This document shows positions 52,436 through 62,604 of a stretch of DNA of 64,000 nucleotides, in pieces (within the stretch, counting starts at the first letter, position 1; every line of letters starts with the position of its first letter). The notes beneath the pieces are model-generated. The model was given only the letters and a program-made list of their open reading frames with translations, was not told the DNA's origin and did not search any database. The position numbers and the translations under genes are program-made. This stretch comes from Podospora bellae-mahoneyi (Eukaryota > Ascomycota > Sordariomycetes > Sordariales > Podosporaceae), in the NCBI RefSeq assembly GCF_035222275.1, contig NW_026946359.1:1240001-1304000 (forward strand). The letters are read 5' to 3'.

Positions 52436-53865
52436 GGCGGCGACGGGAGTGCCGGGAGCAAGTGAGGTGGTTTACCGAGTGCAAGTGAATAATATACAGC
52501 TATGACTAGTTGTCGAGCTCGAGCGTCGACTGCGGAGGGGTGCGCGGGGCAGACGGGTGTGGTTGCTGGAGATGACGATGGTGGGTTGTTGGGTTGTCGG
52601 GGTGGCGGAGGAGGGTAAACAAGAAAGCGCGTGTTGCGTTGTTTGGTGAACGGGCGCGTGGTCGAAGTGCCGTCTTCGGCTTTGGTGCCGACAGTTGCGC
52701 AAAATACCAAAAAAATGGCGATGATGTTGAGATAATTGTACCAGACAATGCAATGCGCGTCGGCCGGAGAAGTCGCAATCGGGTCTGGGTGCGATGCGCT
52801 GGATGGAACAAAGGCGAATTGGTGAAGAAAGAGAGAGGGGACGTGGTTCGAGGGCCGGGTGAGTGTGGGAATTGCTTGCCGTTTGAAAATCGAGTTGCTG
52901 CGAAATTTGAGAGGCTGGGGACAGCTGCACCAGCCACAATCAATTAACCAGCCAACAGCGCGCCGAGCTGAGTCACGTGGCTTGGTGTCGTCTGTTGGAC
53001 ATCAGCCTTGGCGGATTACATCACCAGGCGATAGCCATCTTCGTCGCAAGTTGATGCGGCTTCCTAACTTGCGCGTCATGGGTTTCGGTCGAATATCCTT
53101 ATCCCTCTCGCTGTCTCCCAAGCAATCGACTCTCGACTCTCACATGATACATCATCAACTACTCGCCGGTTCTTTCAAGGAAACTGGGACCAGACCTTCT
53201 TCAACACAAGAAGAGCATAATTATCAGTTATCCCGGAATATCCTTCGTACTACCCATTTCTAGCTCCAAGACCCTTTGGTGTTTCAGTCGGTCTTCAACT
53301 TTTCATCCTCTACGATGTGAGAAATGATGGCCGAAAGGTTGTCGCATTGAATTTCTGACCAATGGCAGCCTGCGTTTTATCTGCCACCCCTTTCAGCCTC
53401 ATGACATCCCTGAAAAGTTGCCAAGGCCTTTTGGGAGTGGCCTGTGTGCCCCTGGAAGTCCAGCTGGTCGGTCCAGATGCAGACACGTTCCGCAATGGTG
53501 GATGGCACCGCGACCTGGTCCAAGTTTCCACTTTGTATCCAACCAGACCACTGCCGTCCAACTCAAAAAGTTTCCCTCCCCAGTGGATTCAAACCCAAAT
53601 CCGCACGGAGTCTACGGATGTGGTGATGCCTCTCCTGTGATGCACTATTCTTGTTCAAACTTTTAGCTCCCCTGCTTTCATCCCGCCATCTGTCTGTCAG
53701 CCCAGCTCTATCGACCAACATTCGCCCCCTTTCTCACCCCCATCGCAGCAGCCATTGATGTCTTTCGGTCTGGATCTCAGCTTCCGCTAGGGCCCGTTGC
53801 GCCCAGGCCAGGCATTTGGCATATCTACACGTCCTCCTGATCCTGAACACACCGCCAGGATCGAA
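52436..53865. other. Divergent promoter region, rad21 / pmr1
   Basis: 1.43 kb between the divergent start codons. Several GCGCGT/GCGTGT words occur near 52540-52770, but no perfect ACGCGT cell-cycle box was seen. The last 200 bp before pmr1 are CT-rich. No gene recognised. Confidence 0.5.
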
Positions 53866-56800
53866 ATGGATCGCTTTACTCGAACGAATGGCGGCGATGC
53901 GCTGCCAATCTACCACAACTCCCCTGTGCCTGCGCAGCTCACCATACCTCAGGCCGGTGACCGCCCCCCATCTACCTCACCACGGACGACGTCTGCACAA
54001 TCAAGAGTAGGAAGGGGAAATGTTCTTTTTATAATGTTGCGGCGCGATGGGCTAACTGTGTTTTACTAGAGCATTGCCAACGAATATTCTTACCAAAGCC
54101 CCGCCGAAGTCGCATCTCGATTAAATACGTCGTTAACTCAAGGCCTGACGGCTGCGGAGGCCCTTTCAAGGCTACGCGACTATGGCCCAAACGAAATACC
54201 TCACGCCGAGCCTGAGCCATTATGGTTGCGGTTTCTCGGGCAATTCAAAGAGCCCCTGATTGTCTTGCTGCTGTGCTCGGCTGGGCTGTCATTGCTGGTA
54301 GGAAACATGGACGACGCTGTCAGCATCACAGTGGCGGTGACCATTGTTATTAGTGTGGGGTTCTTGCAAGAATATCGTTCCGAAAAGTCTATTGAGGCAC
54401 TCAACCACTTGGTTCCGAACCATGCGCATCTTGTGCGGAAACAAACATCGGGTACGACCCCTGGGGCCCGCACCCCAAATGAACCCACGGCCGGCGCTTC
54501 AGGATTAGCGACGCCCGAGGAGGAGGTTCTCGAGGCTACTTCATCAAAAGTCATGGCCGCCCAGCTTGTACCTGGTGACCTCGTTCTCTTCACCACTGGC
54601 GATCGTATCCCTGCCGACATTCGAGTCACCAAAGCTGCGGACTTGACCATCGACGCCTCGAACCTCACAGGAGAGAATGCACCTGTCAGGATCACAGCAG
54701 ATGCTCGCCCCCGCCAAGGCTTCGCATCACCTGCCCCAGGCGATGCCAGCCTTCAGATGCCTCGTCCAACTTTTGCGGCAGGCAATGCGGACGACAAGGG
54801 TCAAAATATTGCGTACATGGGAACACTGGTAAAATCCGGACATGGACAAGGAATTGTGTTTGCGACTGGAGGTGATACGCACTTTGGCACTATTGCCACC
54901 AGTGTCTCTGGAACTGAAAGCCCGCGGTCCCCTCTCCAGCTCTCCATGGACGACCTAGGAGGCCAGCTGACACGCATGTCATTTGGAATCATTGGTCTGA
55001 TCTCCATATTTGGATGGTTGCAGGGAAAGAACCTGCTTGAAATATTCACCATCTCCGTCTCACTGGCTGTTGCGGCTATTCCTGAAGGTCTTCCCATCAT
55101 TGTCACAGTCACCCTAGCTTTGGGCGTTCACCGGATGGCTAAACATAACGCCATTGTCCGTCGGATGCCGAAAGTTGAGACGCTGGGTTCTGTGAATGTG
55201 GTCTGCACAGACAAAACGGGTACACTGACAACGAATCATATGACAACGACCAAGATTTGGACATTTGGCAATGACGATGCCTTCAATGTTGATTCGGATG
55301 AAGAATTGACGGGAAAGGAGCCCGACGCTGCCACCCACAGGATCTTGCGCATTGGCAACATTGCCAACAATGCCCGTCCTGCGAGAAATCACAATGAAAA
55401 TGGACCTGCTGCCAGAGCCGTCTTTTCCTCCACACAACACAGAGGTCAAGGGTCGTCATCATACACCCGTTGGGTAGGACAGCCCACAGATGTTGCTATG
55501 CTTGACCTGTTGGATCGGTTCAGTTTACATGACGTCCGTGACTCCCTTGGACCTCGAGTTGCTGAGACGCCATTCAGCTCTGAGCGCAAGTGGATGGGCG
55601 TCGTCATTGCAGACGGAGATAAGGAACATGCATATATGAAGGGCGCGATTGATCGAGTCCTCGACACTTGCGATACATATGTGACAGATGATGGGCGGGA
55701 GTTCGTCATGGATGCTGGTCGCAGGGAAGAGGCTATACAGGCAGCCGAGAAGATGGCTAGGCAAGGCCTCCGTGTCCTTGCTTTTGCCAATGGTCCGGTA
55801 AATAAGTCTGCTAGGAGCAAGGCTGCCAGGAGCACCACTCCGAATGGCCGGGAAAGTCCCAATGCTGTTGGCGCTGTTGAAGAGCAGTACCGGGGACTTA
55901 CGTTTGCCGGACTTGTAGGCATGAGTGATCCCCCTCGACCTGGTGTCGGCCGCTCTATCAGAAAACTGATGCGAGGCTGTGTCAAGGTTATCATGATTAC
56001 TGGCGACGGCGAATCAACCGCTTTGGCGATTGGCAAGCAATTGGGAATGGCGGTCGCCATTCCCACAGAACACTCTTCGAATCAGATCACCGTCAAGCCA
56101 GTATTGCGGGGTGATGAGCTTGACGAGATGTCCGATGAAGATCTTGCTCGAGCTTTGGATCACACCACTATCTTTGCCCGCACCACCCCCGAACACAAAA
56201 TGAAGATCATTCGCGCTCTCCAGTCTCGTGGTGATATTGTCGCCATGACGGGAGATGGAGTCAACGATGCACCTGCCCTCAAAAAGGCGGATATCGGCAT
56301 TGCCATGGGCATGCATGGAACTGACGTCGCCAAAGAGGCGGCTGATATGATTCTAACGGACGACGATTTCTCTACTATTCTTCACGCTATCGAGGAGGGC
56401 AAGGCCATCTTCAACAATATTCAGAACTTCCTCACCTTTCAGCTGAGCACAAGCGCGGCCGGCCTCTCTCTTGTCTTGATCTGCACCGCTTTGGGGTTCA
56501 AGTCTCCATTAAACGCGATGCAGATTCTGTGGATCAGTAAGCACCCCCTTCGACGCCTTTTCAGTCACTTCGATCACTAACACAGTACAACAGACATCAT
56601 AATGGATGGGCCTCCGGCGCAATCCCTCGGCGTCGAAGCTGTAGACAAGGACGTTATGAACCGCCCTCCCCGCCGCCGTAACGACGCGGTCCTTACCCGC
56701 CCGTTGGTTTCTCGCGTGTTGACCCAAGCGTTTGTCATTATGGTTGGCACGATGCTGGTTTACACTCACGAAATGCAAGACGGCATCGTCACCCGTCGGG

Positions 56801-57147
56801 ACACCACCATGACCTTCACCGCTTTTGTCATGTTTGACATGTTCAACGCTCTTGCTTGCCGTTCCGAATCGAAATCGATCTTGAGAGGAGAAGTTGGGCT
56901 GTTCAGCAACACTCTGTTCAACTGGGCCGTGAGCTTGAGTATGTTGGGGCAGCTGCTGGTGATTTACTTCCCTTGGCTGCAGGAGGTGTTCCAGACGGAG
57001 GCGCTGGGGTGGGGTGATCTGGCGAAGCTGATGGTGCTGTGTAGCACTGTGTTCTGGGTGGATGAGGGGAGGAAGTGGTTGAAGTATGGGAAGGGGAAGA
57101 TTGGGTTGGGTGGGAGGACAGGGGGTGGGTACAGTCAGGCTGTGTGA
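53866..57147 (+). CDS. pmr1: Golgi Ca2+/Mn2+ P-type ATPase Pmr1
   Basis: Model: join(53866..54006,54070..56536,56594..57147), 1053 aa, introns of 63 and 57 bp. The start [16 protein letters not shown] precedes the cation-ATPase N-terminal domain ([27 protein letters not shown]). Marks: [13 protein letters not shown] (actuator loop), [16 protein letters not shown] (span 4 ion site), [11 protein letters not shown] with phosphorylated Asp428, [17 protein letters not shown] (hinge) and [29 protein letters not shown] (span 6 with the key Asp). That span-6 motif and the length are those of the SPCA/Pmr1 branch, not SERCA. Intron 2 splits the span-6 motif exactly (WI|N). Family knowledge: Pmr1 loads Ca2+ and Mn2+ into the Golgi for glycosylation and secretion. 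Confidence 0.95.
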
Positions 57148-57987
57148 TGACATTGAATATTGGGATGGAATGGTTTGTTTTAAAGGGGGGATGGCGGGGT
57201 CGGTGGTCTTAATAATTATTATTGGTGAAATGAACATATATCCATGAGCATTGCGGTGAATTGGCATACATAGAAGCATTGTCCCCTTGGGTTTGGGGAC
57301 GGACGAGGGGGTTATAAGGGGTTGGAGGGATACGGCGGGTTGTGGTAATAGACTTGGGGGTGGGGATTGGAGAGGCGGGCTTTTTTGTATGATTATGGAT
57401 GAATATTACATTGATGGGTATGAAAGTCGCTGCGCCGGTGGCTTTTGCGGCGTGTCCAGATGTATAGAGCTGTGTTGAGCCTCCAACAAGGGCAGTGGAC
57501 GACCTGTCTCTATCACTTGATGTTGTCTACCAGTTGTTCTCTTCTTGTAATGTTTCCACGGAATCAGGATGCAAGGGCGGAGATGTGTTTCCACTTTTAA
57601 GGAGTATTTGATGTAACCGAAGGAACTTTGGAGTTGGTCTGCTCGATGATTTTCCAGTATCATTGAGGTGAAGGTTGGGGCTACGGGAGCGGCTCGGCCA
57701 TGCATAAGGTAACAGTCTGCCTTCATGCATCTGGAGAGGAAGGACTGGAAAGTCGGATCATACCTGCCCAAATCAGGCAGCATCTGGCTGCCTGATTTTT
57801 GTGGACTGGATTGGAAGGTGCGGTCAATCTGGTGAGTGAGTGGTAGGGCAGGTGCCAGCTTTTGCACCTTCCTCCCGCGTTTCCAGTCAGCTGTGACTTA
57901 GTTTCCTGTTCACCGCCTTTTCACCTCTCTCATTCTCCGTCCTCTCTAGTTCCTCTTACAGAAAATTCGTGGATCTCGTCTCGTTGA
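57148..57987. other. Spacer downstream of pmr1
   Basis: 840 bp; the left part is the pmr1 3' side. Contains the short perfect hairpin at 57770-57798 listed separately. No gene called. Confidence 0.5.
57770..57798. repeat. Perfect 12-bp hairpin followed by a T run
   Basis: AAATCAGGCAGC at 57770-57781 and its exact reverse complement at 57787-57798 flank a five-base loop; two more T follow. It resembles a factor-independent terminator, but no gene expected to use one lies upstream. Confidence 0.7.
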
Positions 57988-58269
57988 TCACGGCTTCCAA
58001 CCTCCTACTTTTGAGCTCATGATCGTGGGCTCTGCCACTGGGATATCAACAGCACGAAACCCCGAGAAATGTCGGTTGGTTCCAGGGTCAAAATGGTAGG
58101 CATTGTTCTGATTTTCGATGGCAGAATTGTCGAGATTCTTGTTCGGTGGCTTGGGCTGACTGCCGTGAAGGAGTGTACCGAGGATTGCGACAACTTCATC
58201 AGAACCATCCCAAGCTCCAAAGGTCGACTTATCACGGGCAGGGATGTGTGAGACGATTGTGTCGAGCAT
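57988..58269 (-). CDS. Small ORF of unknown function (possible gene fragment)
   Basis: Open frame from ATG 58269 giving 93 residues. Composition is protein-like, with SHIPARDKSTFGAWDGSDEV, AILGTLLHGSQPKPP, NAYHFDPGTNRHFSGF and VAEPTIMSSKVGGW; no membrane segment. It overlaps the first exon of the plus-strand decayed gene model by 26 bp. I do not recognise it. It may be a short exon or remnant of a larger gene. Confidence 0.35.
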   Translation of the reverse strand: MLDTIVSHIPARDKSTFGAWDGSDEVVAILGTLLHGSQPKPPNKNLDNSAIENQNNAYHFDPGTNRHFSGFRAVDIPVAEPTIMSSKVGGWKP

Positions 58270-59202
58270 TCACCTATCTGGTATTGTCCGTTTTCATCTT
58301 ATTCTCTCTGAATAAGACGCTTCGCCATCCGTGAAACTGAGCAGGCAGCTGATTTCAGAGTAACAGGTCATTGCACCTATGCAATACCTGGCTACTGCGA
58401 CGATCCGGTCCCAGCTGGTCTCGAAAAGGTCAGTGATGGACGATGGGCATACCGGTGCCCTCACGCATGGGGGCTTCTGCTTGGGGAAGAATGCGAAGAT
58501 AATTGCAACATGCTTCTCTTCGTGGACGACGCGAGAAGCCACGAGATATCCAGTCTTCCGCAGGCTCTCCAATATTGGCCTGAACAGTGGAGGAGGGAGC
58601 AAGACTGGCGCTACGCAGCCGAAATGATTCAGCAGGAAAGTTCTTCTAAGGAGCTTGAGACAGCTGATTGTCTCGCGGGGAGTCTGTCCATGGTATCTAC
58701 TCAACATGGTATCTACTCAACATGGTTGGGGGTACGTTGTTGTCATAGCAAAACCAGAATTCTTCTTGCTTGCTAACTTCGAATCTTGCGACTTTGGAGC
58801 CGGAGTTCCGGGGAGAGAAACTCTTCTGCTCTTTTGACACCGGTCTCAACCGTGCCATCCACAGTCAAGGACGATTTGAGGAACAGTTCACGTCAGGAGC
58901 AGCAGCTCAGTCCGGCCAGATTTCGCGATGAACTTGACAGCGTCATGCGAATGGCGACGGGAGCTCGTGCAAGGAGAGCAAAGGCAGAAGATGAGGAAGC
59001 CGAAGGTTGAAAGGAGATGAATGAAGCTCGACAGAAGATGGAGGAAGCCGAGAACAAAATCCAGCAAGCCGGCCTGGAAGCTAAGAAAACTGACGAGGAC
59101 GAAATCACGGCACTGAAGAGAGTGACTGAGCTGGCATTGGCGCGGATTGGTTTGATGGAAGAGCGGGTAAATCCAAAGAAGGATCAAGACTCAGGATGGT
59201 GA
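58244..59202 (+). pseudogene. Decayed Cys-rich/coiled-coil gene
   Basis: An ATG at 58244 (MCETIVSSIHLS) can splice over an 86-bp intron (58281-58366) to GHCTYAIPGYCDDPVPAG, CPHAWGLLLGEECEDNC and QYWPEQWRREQDWRYAAEM, a Cys-rich segment with clear coding character. At 58690-58721 a 16-bp unit is present twice in tandem and changes the frame; with one copy the frame would run on into HGWGYVVVIAKPEFF. Later pieces lie in different frames: LFCSFDTGLNRAIHSQG, then RFRDELDSVMRMATGA. The last piece is a coiled coil interrupted by an in-frame TGA (59008-59010) before KEMNEARQKMEEAENK and LKRVTELALARIGLMEE. The MCxxI start resembles a group of short Cys-rich fungal hypothetical proteins. Function unknown. 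Confidence 0.5.
58690..58721. repeat. 16-bp perfect tandem duplication
   Basis: ATGGTATCTACTCAAC occurs twice in a row inside the decayed Cys-rich gene. As 16 is not a multiple of three it alters the reading frame downstream. Confidence 0.9.
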
Positions 59203-59828
59203 TTGAACTCGGTAGCCTCACCCCTAGGGATTCTTCTCTGGGATGATGGGCGGCGAGTTGCTCCGTGCCCGATGAAGATTCCCTGCTCTATTATCACCTA
59301 GATTTAGATGACATGGAAAGTCTGTACTATGAAAAAGGTTACACAATAACTTTCTCATTTGTTGACGATTGTCACATTCGTAGATGTACCTTAGTTACCC
59401 AAGATTGCCACCGAGAGGAACCCTAACCCCGAACCTGCCGCAATTCCTCATCATCTTATGTTTCTGTTCTGAGGCCACCTGGAATTTGTTGCGACCCACA
59501 ACCACTTACACTGGCTGGTCAAATTCCAGATTCGGTGACGGATCCACCGGCTTCGGGAAGCTGTGGAACCCGCTTTTCTTGGTATCTGCCAAGATATTTG
59601 TAAACAAACGCAAGAGGGGAATAGGGGCTTCAGAGACTCGTGTAGGCTGTGGCATATCTGCTGGGGTCCAGTAGCTGTTGTAGTAAATTGAATTAAAACA
59701 GACCAAGTATCACAGATTGTTTATTGCCATTACTATGAATTTCTACACCATAAACGTTAAATGTTCACCCTGAAGCTGTTGCCATAGCAACCATTGTTCC
59801 TCTTTGCGAAACCCCTTTTTCTCATATC
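59203..59828. other. Spacer
   Basis: 626 bp between the end of the decayed gene and the 3' end of the surface-protein gene. AT-rich toward 59680-59830. Nothing recognised. Confidence 0.5.
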
Positions 59829-60988
59829 TTAACTAGGTCTCTGAGCAAAAGAATATCCCTCTGGCAAAGGCCCTGCGTAGAGCTCACCCGCGCTTCGATC
59901 GGAGGGGAGCTCCTTGACTGAGTTTGTCTCGGGTGTGTGTGAATGCTGAGAGGAGTGGTAGAGGCCATATGGAGGACTGTAATGTGGTGTGTTTCCGGGT
60001 GCTTGGTTTCCTGCTACTGCTTGCTCGAGTAATTTTTGGCTTTTGTTCAGCCTCCAGAGGAGGTAGACAACTGCTGCGATGAGGGCTGCGCCGAGTATGG
60101 CGCCTATGGCTATGCCGGCTGTTGTTGCTGGGGGGAGGGGTCCTGGTTGTTGTTGTTGTTGTTGTTGTTGAGGTTGGGGTTGGGATTGTGGTTGATTGCC
60201 GGGTTGGGATGGGGTTGACTCTGGGGTGGTTGTAGATGAAGCGGGCTCTGTGGTGGTTATGGATCGGGATGCTGTCGTGGCTGTGCTTTCTGTCGAAGTT
60301 GAAGTCAGAGAGGCGGTTGACAATGAGGAAGTCGACGTTTTGGTTGAGGATGAAGAGGTCGAGGGCTGGAGCTGGAAAGACATGTACCGAGAAGACTTGG
60401 AGTTCCAAGTCGCTGTCGTGACTGGCCGGGCGGGAGGTGCTTCGAACAAGGCTGACTCGTCACTGCAGCAGATACGGTCGAGGAAGCAGCAGTGCGTAGT
60501 GCTGCTGTCGTTTCCGTTGAGGCAAGGTGTCACGACGATCCCTTGGCGTAGTACTGAGAAGGGAATATGGAGATTAGCTTCTGTTCACCGCAATGCTGTC
60601 AACCCGATCGACTGTGCTTACCAGTACAGAAATTGGGACATTCTGGTGACAACCAATTCTTGTCTGTACAAGAGCCGCGGCTCATTCTCCCATCTATCCC
60701 CATACATAGCTTGTTTGATAGGCATCCGCCGCCTGACGAAAAGCGACCGCAGCAGACACTGACTTCGGCGTCTGGGTCGCAAGGAGCATCATTCAGTGAT
60801 TCCCCACCACCGGGGTAGTAACACTTGTTTACAGCCGTGCATCTATCAATACAATAAAGAAATAATAGGGTATACTGTAGGTTTCGTCTCTTCATCATGT
60901 AGGGCCAATGGCAAGTTCCGCCAATATCTGACGCAACCAGAGGAAAAGAAAAAAACCAAGGAAAAGACAGCTGGAGTGGAAATGCCAT
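59829..60988 (-). CDS. Single-pass Ser/Thr-rich surface protein with Cys-rich ectodomain
   Basis: Model: complement(join(59829..60553,60622..60988)), 363 aa, intron 68 bp. The ATG at 60988 gives MAFPLQLSFPWFFSFPLVAS, a good signal peptide; the ATG at 60898 gives a 333-aa form with MMKRRNLQYTLLFLYC. The ectodomain has NKCYYPGG, CDPDAEVSVCCG, CLSNKLCMG, RGSCTDKNWLSPECPNFC and THCCFLDRICC, a pattern common in fungal wall-sensor-like proteins. A Ser/Thr-rich stalk with likely O-glycosylation follows, then Pro/Gln repeats, one span (AIGAILGAALIAAVVYLLW, about 271-289) and a 75-residue cytosolic tail. Possibly a stress or wall-integrity sensor; this is inference from architecture. The Gln run is a CAA/CAG repeat. 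Confidence 0.85.
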
Positions 60989-62604
60989 ACTGGGGTTCTA
61001 TTATACCGTGAAAGCTTGTCTATCTCCTCGTGTGGTCGTACGGAGTGGTCCGAAGCTGGGCCTCGACCTTGCAGCCTTATGCGGGCTCCATTTGCCCCTG
61101 AACGGCCCCCAACCAACCGCGCGCGTGCGTTATCGAATGATGATACAGAAGATGAGAGACGCTGCGGAAGATCTGTAACAGAGTTGCTGTGCCTCCATTT
61201 TATGGCCAATGAGGTCGTTTGTGTTCGACATGTAAGCGGAACTAGCGGTTGTAGGTTACACTCGAGTCGCCTTCGTGGTGGCTCAACGAGGAGAACGACA
61301 GCGCTGAAAAATTGTCGCACTGGATTACTCTGGAAGCAAAACAAAGAGAGAAAATACTTTTAAACTTTCGGTTGGACTGCTGTCTCGCGCCCGGGGTTGT
61401 CTCTGCTGAAACCATGTTGAAGGCTCTTTAGACACAAGCCGTCAGCTCCACTTACCCTGGTGCTCGCCATAGGTGTGATCTCGCCAAAATGATTAACTTC
61501 AGACACTATCTGGATTCTATGGCTGTTTGGGCTTTGAAGCCTTCCTGTCCAACACTTTTGTAAGTGGGGCGAATGTGTTTGACACCAAAGTCTTTTGCTC
61601 TGTTAAACGTAAGTGAGGGCGGATGTTTTTGGCACGACATGAAAAGTAGGCAATATTCTGGAATCCGGCATGCAAATTTCTCGGTCCTGGTTATTTGAGA
61701 TAGATCAATTTGTGAACAGTTCTCTACCTAGCGTGCACTCGGGCTATGACAAGGAAAATTCCATCAGTAGTAGAAGTTGCTGGCCATGTGGTCAGTACTT
61801 CAAGAGACAGTAAGGTCAAGCCAGTTCAAAGGCCAATCGAACATCCACATAGCGGTCAGGCCGGGTTACGGTACGGTAAAAAGTGGTGACATATAGAAGT
61901 AACCGGGAATTGAAATTCACTCGTCGTGACTAATTTACTGTTTTGGCTCGCATTACTGTGTGGAAGCGTAGGCTGCCTCTTCATGGGTAAGGGTTTCTTC
62001 AAACAGAGATCCCCCTCTTCCCTCCAAGCTACTCATAAAAAAAAACGGTTCACACAACAGTCCATCAATCAGCTCCGTAGCAGACAAGTAAGCAAAACTC
62101 CAAGCAAATTTCCCAATTTACTTGCAATGGTCTTCTTCAATCACTAAGAATATGAGCTTCAACTTCTTTTGTCCGCGTCATGTTCCTAGGGGCTTCTTTC
62201 TAACAGATCTATTCTGATAGTTCCCCTCCTCGCGTCACCCATGCACCTCTCGGTCTCGCGTGCCTTGTCCTCTGAGGCCAGTCTTGATCTCTTCCAACTC
62301 CTGCCTCCCACCTTCCATCAACCTCAACCTCCAGCCATCAGCTTCGTCCATCGACTACCCAACCGCCTTGAAACCAACCACCCTGCATCAGCCACCATCC
62401 CCGCCCAAGCTCCCCCGATGCCACAAACTCGCCTCCAGATCCAGAGCATCGCCACAGCTGCAATGTTCGTTCCCCTGGTCGGAATGCTTCAGCATTTCGA
62501 CTAGGTACCGTCTGTGTACTGCTCCGGGACGTCGGGAACAGCCTTTGCCCCGACGTCCCAGAGTAAGGAAACGAGGTCATAGGAGCTTCCAAGTGAAACT
62601 GGGG
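60989..62604. other. Spacer between the surface-protein gene and the partial right-edge gene
   Basis: 1.6 kb with no supported gene. A degenerate ~27-bp direct repeat (AAGTG-GGGCG-ATGT-TTTG-CAC type) occurs near 61562 and 61610. The stretch 62230-62500 is CT-rich on the plus strand and has open frames without motifs. Confidence 0.45.

Noticed and set aside
60989-62604. Possible transposon remnant in the right-hand spacer
   Set aside because: Only a short degenerate direct repeat is visible; no terminal repeats, no coding traces of any mobile element.
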